Source: CAINVV01 sp963663005
GTDB lineage: Bacteria; Bacteroidota; Bacteroidia; Bacteroidales; Prolixibacteraceae
NCBI GenBank assembly: GCA_963663005.2
Contig: CAXXHH010000010.1
Location: 124,001-188,000, forward strand
DNA length: 64,000 nucleotides
Direction of reading: 5' to 3'
Both the position numbers and the translations under genes were made by a program. Each line of letters begins with the position of its first letter. The first letter of the stretch is position 1. Below, one piece after another: positions 58,285 through 64,000 of this stretch. The notes below the pieces were generated by a model, which saw nothing but the letters and a program-made list of their open reading frames with translations, had not been told where the DNA came from and made no database searches.

Positions 58285-58782
58285 TTATTTAGAATCTAGC
58301 AAGTCATTCAAATTCATTATTTTACTGCCATTTTTTTCGTAATAATTCAGCATTTCATTAATTTTCCTTTTATCATAACTCGTAATACAATCTGATAAGA
58401 CTGTAACCTTGTAGTTTTCCTTACACAGATTAAATACGGTTGATTTCACGCAGGCAATGGCGTCTGCTCCTGTAATGTAAAATTCGCTTATTTCATTTTT
58501 CTTGATAAAGTCAGCAAAATCTTCGCTGGTCAATGCATTGCCTTTGGTTTTTTCAAAAATGTTTTTGGAAACCAATTTCATGTCCGAAACTAATTCAGAC
58601 CCACGAGTATTAGGTTTGAAAGTCCTTGTGCCGTCAGATAAGTTGTAATGCCTTATGTAAACGACATGAATTTCATTTTCCACTGCCCAATCTATTGACC
58701 GATTAACATTGTCAATGATTTCTTTGTAGTTTTTGGTAATGTCATTTTGAATGTCAATTACCACTAAAGATTTTTTCTGCAT
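58285..58782 (-). CDS. Isochorismatase-like cysteine hydrolase
   Basis: 165-aa hydrolase with the family catalytic triad: Asp10 (VVIDIQNDI), Lys78 or Lys80 (FEKTKGNAL) and Cys111 (GADAIACVKST). Members cleave amides such as nicotinamide, pyrazinamide or ureidosuccinate; the substrate cannot be inferred. A GCCAAC/GTTGGC inverted repeat lies at 58268-58280, 5 nt past the stop. Confidence 0.85.
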   Translation of the reverse strand: MQKKSLVVIDIQNDITKNYKEIIDNVNRSIDWAVENEIHVVYIRHYNLSDGTRTFKPNTRGSELVSDMKLVSKNIFEKTKGNALTSEDFADFIKKNEISEFYITGADAIACVKSTVFNLCKENYKVTVLSDCITSYDKRKINEMLNYYEKNGSKIMNLNDLLDSK

Positions 58783-58803
58783 GGGATTTCCTTCATTTAT
58801 TTT

Positions 58804-59322
58804 TCAATGCCATTTATAATTTGTTTTTTCTAATGGGTCAATATTTTTAAACTCATTGAAATCTTTCTGCTTGTTTTCCTCCCACCAATCGAAGTAAGCT
58901 TGAGCGGCAATTTCATAAGCCTCACTATCATATTCTAAATACGACCAATCTTCTTTTTTCTGCAAAATAGGATTTTGAGAAGGGAATCGTCCAATAAGAT
59001 ATTTACTTTTTATAGATACAGCTCGGATTGATTCAATTGTCCATAAAACATAAACACCTAATTTACAATCTGGTCCCCACAGTGAGGAAATCCAATTGTG
59101 AGGAAAATCTGTTATTATTTGAGTTTCATTTCTGTATTTAAGAAGTGCTGGAATGTCATTATAAGTGAACGCCGGCAACTCTAGCGAGTCGTATTGATTT
59201 GTCTTTAATAATTCAATATACCTTTCAACATCAAGATTCCTATTTTCCTCGGGTTTATCCTTGTTGCAACTAATTAGTCCTGTCAACAAAAGCATTACGA
59301 TTAAGAATTTAAAGGTTTTCAT
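58804..59322 (-). CDS. Hypothetical lipoprotein, DUF4943-like
   Basis: 172-aa predicted lipoprotein (lipobox TGLISC, Cys19). Contents: VERYIELLKTNQYDSLELPAF, PALLKYRNETQIITDFPHN, and a Trp/Tyr-rich end AAQAYFDWWEEN. It resembles small Bacteroidota lipoproteins of unknown function (DUF4943 is my best guess). Stand-alone gene, 21 nt upstream of the isochorismatase-like gene. Confidence 0.55.
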   Translation of the reverse strand: MKTFKFLIVMLLLTGLISCNKDKPEENRNLDVERYIELLKTNQYDSLELPAFTYNDIPALLKYRNETQIITDFPHNWISSLWGPDCKLGVYVLWTIESIRAVSIKSKYLIGRFPSQNPILQKKEDWSYLEYDSEAYEIAAQAYFDWWEENKQKDFNEFKNIDPLEKTNYKWH

Positions 59323-59401
59323 AATTTATCCTTTTAAATTATTGATTCATAATAAGATGCTTAAGATGTCAAATGGTTGCGTCTCCACTTAAGCTTGGGC
59401 A

Positions 59402-59550
59402 TAACGTAGGAAGCTACACGCAGGAGCGGACTGCGGGCGATTTAGCTAACACTGATCTTCGATTCCTGTCAAGCCGAAAAGCTCAAGAGCGGAAAGATGC
59501 ACACCGAAAACCACGGTTGCCGGATTTGCCGGGCGGCTGAAGTTACCACC
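59402..59550. repeat. Cassette-type direct repeat, copy A
   Basis: About 150 bp. It starts TAACGTAGGAAGCTAC and ends GTTACCACC. It is roughly 80 percent identical by eye to copy B at 60250-60400, including an identical 21-nt block at 59502-59522 (60352-60372 in B). It lies 11 nt past the stop of the YoeB toxin gene. The ends read TAAC...GTTA, loosely like integron attC cores, but the RYYYAAC/GTTRRRY rule is not met. Confidence 0.75.
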
Positions 59551-59561
59551 CGGTTTTACAT

Positions 59562-59819
59562 TTAATCATAATGAAATCTGCATTTCGCAATTAGAACCTC
59601 ATTCTCTTTTACTTGATAAATTAGTCTGTGTTCGTCATTAATCCTTCGGGACCAAAATCCTTTATATTTAAATTTTAGAGGTTCTGGTTTTCCAATGCCC
59701 GAAAAAGGATTTCGTGAGATGTCTTTTAACAAGTCATTTATCCTTTTCAGAATTTTTTTGTCCGTCTTTTGCCAATAGAGGTAATCTTCCCAAGACTCGT
59801 CTACAAATGTAAATTTCAT
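59562..59819 (-). CDS. yoeB: YoeB-type mRNA-cleaving toxin
   Basis: 85-aa ribosome-dependent mRNA interferase. It aligns along its full length with E. coli YoeB by eye, including ESWEDYLYWQKTDKKILKRI, GKPEPLKF and GFWSRRIN. The active-site residues Glu46, Arg65 and His83 are all present at the same positions. No damage is visible, so it should be active. The antitoxin gene is upstream, 83 nt away rather than overlapping. Confidence 0.93.
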   Translation of the reverse strand: MKFTFVDESWEDYLYWQKTDKKILKRINDLLKDISRNPFSGIGKPEPLKFKYKGFWSRRINDEHRLIYQVKENEVLIAKCRFHYD

Positions 59820-59902
59820 ACGTAATAATTTGTTTTCATTTGTCGTATGGAACCCTCAATAAAATAAGCATCTTCTTTGGTGTGCCTTTGCTCATGACGG
59901 TT

Positions 59903-60157
59903 TCATTGGTCTAGCAAGTCTTTTTGAAATGAACTACCAGCTTTCAATTTTTCTATCGCAGAATCGAGTCTCATTTCATTCTTTTTTGAAGATAATTCAT
60001 GTTGAGTCGCATTTAGTGAGTTGTATTCATCAAGAGACATAACCACCACTCCGGAATCCTTACCTCTATTGATTATTAAGGTTTCGAAGTTTGACGTAAC
60101 ATTGTCAAGATATTTCTTAATATCCTTCCTGAAATCTGAAAGTGTTGTAGTCAGCAT
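59903..60157 (-). CDS. yefM: YefM/Phd-type antitoxin
   Basis: 84-aa antitoxin, the usual YefM length. The N-terminal DNA-binding part is TLSDFRKDIKKYLDNVTSNF, then ETLIINRGKDSGVVVMSLDEYNSL; the C-terminal toxin-binding helix is LDSAIEKLKAGSSFQKDL. It neutralises YoeB and autorepresses the operon with it. After its TGA the same frame stays open for 28 codons and closes at a TGA overlapping the toxin ATG, so an older, longer antitoxin is possible. Confidence 0.92.
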   Translation of the reverse strand: MLTTTLSDFRKDIKKYLDNVTSNFETLIINRGKDSGVVVMSLDEYNSLNATQHELSSKKNEMRLDSAIEKLKAGSSFQKDLLDQ

Positions 60158-60173
60158 ATTTTAAAATTTTATT

Positions 60174-60203
60174 TGTACAATTAATTGTACAAATATATGT
60201 ACA
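60174..60203. promoter_or_regulatory. Triple TGTACA operator for YefM-YoeB
   Basis: TGTACA at 60174-60179, 60186-60191 and 60198-60203: three boxes at an exact 12-bp period, 17-46 nt before the antitoxin start. TGTACA is the core recognised by E. coli YefM, whose two sites are also about 12 bp apart (recollection). Confidence 0.75.
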
Positions 60204-60249
60204 TTTATTTGAAAAACAACTTTTGCTAAGGTCGTTTTAACTGCGTGTG

Positions 60250-60400
60250 TAACGTAGAAAAGCTACACGCGGGGGCGGATTACGGGCGATTTAGCTTACG
60301 CTAATCTTAGATTCCTTTCAAACCGAAAAACTGCCTGAGCGGAAAGATGCCCACCGAAAACCACGGTTGCCGCACTTGACGGGTAGCTGATGTTAGCGCC
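60250..60400. repeat. Cassette-type direct repeat, copy B
   Basis: About 150 bp, direct relative of copy A at 59402-59550. It starts TAACGTAGAAAAGCTAC and ends GTTAGCGCC. It lies 10 nt past the last codon of the AAA-ATPase remnant and ~93 nt before the antitoxin start, so copies A and B bracket the toxin-antitoxin module exactly. Confidence 0.75.
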
Positions 60401-60410
60401 AGGTGTTTAT

Positions 60411-60801
60411 TTAAGCAATAACTATTACTCCAATTCTCTTTAGTAATTCATCATATTGATCAATATCATTTCCCTCGATTTTCTTTCGAATATAAGCAGC
60501 TGTCTTTTTCACTTCTGGGACATCAACTGTAATCATACTTCTCACAAAAAGTCCGACTAAATGAGATTAATCATTCTTAATCCTTTCAGTTATTGCCGAA
60601 ACTTGTCTACTATCTCCAAAAAATCTCGCTATTTGTCTTCATGCCCAATAGCATTCGGATATTTATACAAACGAAAAGCTTCAAGTAATTTTCTAATATT
60701 ATTAACAAAATTTGATGCTGTGTTTTATTTAATGTGTAATATCATCATATTCGTAATTAAGCACCTCTATGTGTTTTACTTCAATTTTCGATATGTACCT
60801 G
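60411..60801 (-). pseudogene. Decayed 3' end of an AAA-family ATPase gene
   Basis: Translated across frames, the minus strand reads: SNFVNNIRKLLEAFRLYKYP, a frameshift, IARFFGDSRQVSAITERIKN, an in-frame TAA where relatives have Tyr (NEYSH-type motif), SHLVGLFVRSMITVDVPEVK, and IRKKIEGNDIDQYDELLKRI to TAA at 60411. This matches the C-terminal region I associate with AAA_13-type ATPases of defence loci. An earlier piece (VKHIEVLNYEYDD) precedes a second frameshift. The Walker part is missing, so it is a dead fragment. The last open piece alone could encode 41 aa from ATG 60536. Confidence 0.6.
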
Positions 60802-60804
60802 CTT

Positions 60805-62403
60805 CTAGGCATTCTTGATTGTTTGCCAGAATTGCCTCAAAATAATTGATCTAGGATTATTGACATTAATAATTGCTTTTTTTATAGGATATCCTTTTTC
60901 ATCTTCTTCAATCTTAGAATACTTTCTAATCTCATTACTTAGTGTTAATTCACTGTTCACAGAACCAATAAACTTTATCATCCGGTTTACACTCTTATCG
61001 TTTACATCGGCGCAAATTGGCAGCCTTACTTGAGAAATAAAGTCAAAATCAGGATATACATAGTCACTAGTCTCCTGTGCTATGAGAATTATTACTATTC
61101 CAATTGACCTTAATTCACGAAGCATATCTTCAATAATCGGACGTGCAGATTTTTTCTGTAAAAAATTTTGAGCCTCATCAATAACAATGATGTGTTTTAA
61201 TTCTTTGATGTTCTGATTTATATCGGTATTACCAGATGATTTGAACTTATTGAAAAGGTATTTCAACTGATTAAAAGTGACAAATTGTTTTATCTGCTTA
61301 CTTACATCACTAGGCATTGAGACATAAGTACTCTTGTTAAAAAGACTATAGATTGAATTTTCATCATAAATGCCTGAACTAATTATTTGCTGCAATACGC
61401 TTGTCGTTGTGTTATCTCTTTCATTATTTCTTTCCAAAACTTTATCCATCAACTCTGACAATAAAGGAGCTCTATTGTTATCATTTATAAACTCTTGAAT
61501 TGATCGGATTAGACTGGCTGATTGTACTTGTTTTATTTCGGGAAAGAATGTTTGAAAATCATTTGCAAAGGCCAATATGTTGTTTTGATTTTCAAAATCA
61601 ATATTTGTTAATGGACTGAATGGAAATCCCTTATTGTGTTCCACTTTTAAGAAAGAACAATTTGTGCTTTTTAAAAATGAATCCAAGCTTTCTTTTGTAT
61701 CGGTACCTTTAAAATCGAAAAAGGTGAAAGGTAGTTCACAGTTTGTGTTTTTTGAGATTTGATATAAAATATCGAGGATTAATTGAGATTTACCAGAACC
61801 ATTTTGACCAGCTATCGCAATATTTCTGCTACTCCATTCTGTTTCATCATTGATTCTAATTACGATATCTGAACCATCGTCGTGCTTTCCGATACTAAAA
61901 GATACGGGATTCTTGTATTTATTAATTAACAGTTCTGAAATACCTTCTTTTTTTGAATTCGAATTATCAATATAAACAAAGTCTGACCTTAAAGACAAAC
62001 CATTTTTGACTAATTTCATTAAGAAATCAATGTGATAACCGCTTGTTAAGTCTTTATTTTGCAATTCACTTACAATTAATGACAACCCGTGTTCAAGATG
62101 AATTTTAAATAGTTTTGAAAAATCATCTTCAGATAGTGAAGATTCATAGTGTTTATCCAAAACAGCTTTAAAGATTGGATAGTTTGATTTTCCGTCAATT
62201 ATGGAACCAAACAATCCTTTGTCATCTCTAAAATCTTTTCCATCTGAACTAGGCACAATGTCATCAGACAAATCAAAATGCTTGTTTAATTGAAGGCTAT
62301 AAGCAAATGCTAAACGAGGGACAACACCTTCGGAGTTAAATTTATAGATAGACTTAATTTTATCAATAAGCTCATCACTGTGTTTGCTAATTTTTATTCT
62401 CAT
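60805..62403 (-). CDS. DndE-HerA/FtsK-like ATPase fusion
   Basis: 532 aa in two parts. Residues 1-~125 resemble DndE (MRIKISKHSDELIDKIKSIY, GVVPRLAFAYSLQ, SSDGKDF), a small DNA-binding subunit of phosphorothioation complexes, normally ~110-130 aa alone. Residues ~165-532 form a P-loop ATPase: Walker A GQNGSGKS (199-206), Walker B IIVIDEAQ (D409-E410), QETSDYVYPDFDFISQVRLP sensor region, as in HerA/FtsK-type DNA pumps. The start ATG 62403 lies within dndD (17-nt overlap), so the two are translationally coupled. The fusion suggests DNA translocation is tied to sulfur-modification complex assembly (inference). Confidence 0.8.
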   Translation of the reverse strand: MRIKISKHSDELIDKIKSIYKFNSEGVVPRLAFAYSLQLNKHFDLSDDIVPSSDGKDFRDDKGLFGSIIDGKSNYPIFKAVLDKHYESSLSEDDFSKLFKIHLEHGLSLIVSELQNKDLTSGYHIDFLMKLVKNGLSLRSDFVYIDNSNSKKEGISELLINKYKNPVSFSIGKHDDGSDIVIRINDETEWSSRNIAIAGQNGSGKSQLILDILYQISKNTNCELPFTFFDFKGTDTKESLDSFLKSTNCSFLKVEHNKGFPFSPLTNIDFENQNNILAFANDFQTFFPEIKQVQSASLIRSIQEFINDNNRAPLLSELMDKVLERNNERDNTTTSVLQQIISSGIYDENSIYSLFNKSTYVSMPSDVSKQIKQFVTFNQLKYLFNKFKSSGNTDINQNIKELKHIIVIDEAQNFLQKKSARPIIEDMLRELRSIGIVIILIAQETSDYVYPDFDFISQVRLPICADVNDKSVNRMIKFIGSVNSELTLSNEIRKYSKIEEDEKGYPIKKAIINVNNPRSIILRQFWQTIKNA

Positions 62404-64000
62404 AGCTTTGGAAATAACCAGGTTTGAAATTTGATTTTTTGTTTTCGTTTAAAATCAGATAAGATTTTGAAACTTTTGAACTTATCGAATTGAAACGACG
62501 AGGTGTAATTTCATTGTTTGTGGCCAGTAAGACAACTTGGCTTGATAAATCGGGATAATAGTTGTTCAAAATGTTTTCGATATGCTCATGGTCTAACCTT
62601 CCTAATGGAGTATCTATGAAGATTGGAAATTTCTGAATGGATTCGCTCAATATTGCTTTGATCAAGCACGAAATATATATCTGCTTTTCTCCAGTCGAAA
62701 AGCTTTCTTTGGGTATTTCTTTCCCATCGGAATCGAGAATGGAAACTTTTAAGCCTTTTCCATCGGGCAAAATATCAATTCTTGCATCATTAATAAAAGC
62801 TGAATCTTCGGTTTGCATTTTATGCATGAGTCTCTGTAATTCAGTTAATAACCTATTTGCTAATGCTTCCTTTTTATTACGCTTCTGATTATCAATGAAT
62901 GTTTGTAATGAGTCAATATATTTCTTTGCCTTTTGAGTTTTGTTTTGAATTATCTGATTGCCGCTGCTTTTTTGGAGTAGAATAGTGTATTGCTGATTAA
63001 GTCTTATATTATCCTTTTCGACTTTATCTTTTTGAATCTCTAAGGCACCATTCTCTGCAATTATTTTATCTTTTTTCCTTTCTGATTCATCTTTTTTGGT
63101 AATAGTATCAAGGACCAATTCATCTTCTAAATCTGAATCAAGAATCTTTAATTGTTTTTCTTTGTCTGAAATTGACACCTGAACAGCATTGAAATCAGAA
63201 ATTGTTGTTTCAAATAATTCCTTTGATTGTTGTTTTAAAAGTTGAGAAGTTTTAATAATCAGTTCTCTGTCTGCATTATTCAAATCAAGTTCAAAATCAA
63301 GATCATTTTCTGATTCAGAAATCTCAAAGAGTTCATTTAATAAACCCTGAGCCTTATTTGAATAGAAAATTTTGTTTTTAAATGTCATTGAGCCGTCTTC
63401 TGGTTCAGGAGGTTTATTAAATAGTTGCTCGATAAAGTCATCAAGTTTTCTTTTTACTTCACCCAGTGTTTCATTATCGGCTTTAGACTGGCCTTGTAAT
63501 TCTATTTGTTCTATAACCTCCTCAATTTTTCCACTAAGAATGGCTAATGGGACAAGTTCACTTAGATCATTAAACTGCTTTTCTACTATATCCTTCTTTC
63601 TTATTAATAATGTGATTTCGTTATAAAGTTCCTCTCGATTAATCGATGAAGTTTCTTTTTTACTATTTTGATTCAAAAAGATTTGATACACTTTTATTTT
63701 TTCTTTTAAAACCTTTATCTCATTTTCGTTTAGCGCAGATTTTAACTCAATATCTTCTATTTTCCCATTATTTAATTTTATTGCTTGCTCGGTATTATCA
63801 ATTTGCTCTCGGAGGTTTGAGCTAGCACCTTCTTTTTTAAGATTATTGATATAGATATTCAAATCATCCTTTAAATTCTCGAAGAGATCTAATCCCAAAA
63901 GTTTACCCAAGGCATCATTTAAAACATTACCTTCATCTCTAGTGGATAATTCGGCCCAAGAAGAAATCTTTTCAGCATCAAAGAATACGAATTTGGCAGC
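62387..64000 (-). CDS. dndD: DNA phosphorothioation protein DndD, 5' end outside window
   Basis: 537 codons visible of an SMC-like ATPase (family ~650-700 aa); the frame continues beyond 64000, so the Walker A and true start are missing. Seen from the edge: KFVFFDAEKISSWAEL, LLGLDLFENLKDDL, a long coiled coil (about 100-350), the signature FSTGEKQIYISCLIKAI, Walker B FPIFIDTPLGRLD and VVLLATNNEI. In Dnd systems DndD works with DndC and DndE in placing sulfur on the DNA backbone. dndC, dndB and any restriction genes would be to the right. Confidence 0.88.
   Translation of the reverse strand, partial: AAKFVFFDAEKISSWAELSTRDEGNVLNDALGKLLGLDLFENLKDDLNIYINNLKKEGASSNLREQIDNTEQAIKLNNGKIEDIELKSALNENEIKVLKEKIKVYQIFLNQNSKKETSSINREELYNEITLLIRKKDIVEKQFNDLSELVPLAILSGKIEEVIEQIELQGQSKADNETLGEVKRKLDDFIEQLFNKPPEPEDGSMTFKNKIFYSNKAQGLLNELFEISESENDLDFELDLNNADRELIIKTSQLLKQQSKELFETTISDFNAVQVSISDKEKQLKILDSDLEDELVLDTITKKDESERKKDKIIAENGALEIQKDKVEKDNIRLNQQYTILLQKSSGNQIIQNKTQKAKKYIDSLQTFIDNQKRNKKEALANRLLTELQRLMHKMQTEDSAFINDARIDILPDGKGLKVSILDSDGKEIPKESFSTGEKQIYISCLIKAILSESIQKFPIFIDTPLGRLDHEHIENILNNYYPDLSSQVVLLATNNEITPRRFNSISSKVSKSYLILNENKKSNFKPGYFQSYENKN

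Noticed and set aside
59402..60400. Canonical integron attC sites
   Set aside because: The repeat ends lack the RYYYAAC and GTTRRRY cores and no integron integrase is in the window; only a cassette-like layout is claimed.
60561..60818. Plus-strand frame of 85 codons
   Set aside because: It lies opposite the decayed ATPase remnant, whose frame-joined translation is recognisable.
1..64000. tRNA, rRNA, CRISPR arrays, riboswitches, IS elements
   Set aside because: No cloverleaf, rRNA-like stretch, regularly spaced direct repeats or transposase could be supported by reading both strands.

Overview
The window is a stretch of a Bacteroidota chromosome. The evidence is a giant secreted protein with a type IX secretion (T9SS) C-terminal sorting domain, a NUDIX-type arabinose regulator inside an araBAD-type operon, LytTR/LytS and multi-PAS sensor kinases, A-rich leaders in place of clear Shine-Dalgarno sites, and TTG-N20-TAnnTTTG promoter-like sequences. 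I cannot name the genus. No rRNA, tRNA, CRISPR array or phage structural gene was seen.

Layout. 1-6.9 kb: three sensor kinases (the first cut by the window edge) followed by an NtrC-type sigma-54 activator. 7-31.9 kb: a cell-surface locus. It holds a small winged-helix-like protein, three DUF4402 pilin-like subunits, a REC-kinase/LuxR-type regulator pair, a PapD-like periplasmic chaperone, a 4985-residue T9SS protein built of roughly 800-910-residue modules, and an outer-membrane usher-like protein carrying three C-terminal SPOR domains. Two near-consensus sigma-54 promoters with identical spacing and the same TTGAT downstream box sit before the first subunit group and before the giant gene. 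This suggests the kinase/NtrC cluster controls the surface locus (inference). I regard this DUF4402-chaperone-usher/SPOR system, linked to a giant T9SS protein, as the most interesting part of the window.

32-42 kb: housekeeping and accessory genes, namely a YdjC-like deacetylase, a C69 dipeptidase, a DUF2490 protein, a LytTR/LytS two-component pair, a lipoprotein, an ABC-F ATPase and another PAS-GAF-PAS kinase. 42.1-48.9 kb: a complete L-arabinose operon on the minus strand (Na+/sugar symporter, NUDIX regulator, araA, araD, araB) with an AraR-like palindrome upstream and three palindromic repeats inside it. 49-51.5 kb: a hemerythrin/LuxR/outer-membrane/cytochrome-c-like cluster.

51.5-60.8 kb: an accessory block of small, unrelated, mostly stand-alone genes, all on the minus strand. 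It ends in a YefM-YoeB toxin-antitoxin module flanked by two ~150-bp direct repeats in an integron-cassette-like layout, and it contains two decayed genes (a Bro-N/DinD-like remnant and the 3' end of an AAA-family ATPase). 60.8-64 kb: the edge of a DNA phosphorothioation (Dnd) locus, with a DndE domain fused to a HerA/FtsK-like ATPase and DndD running off the window. Functions rest on motifs and family resemblance read by eye; no search was run.
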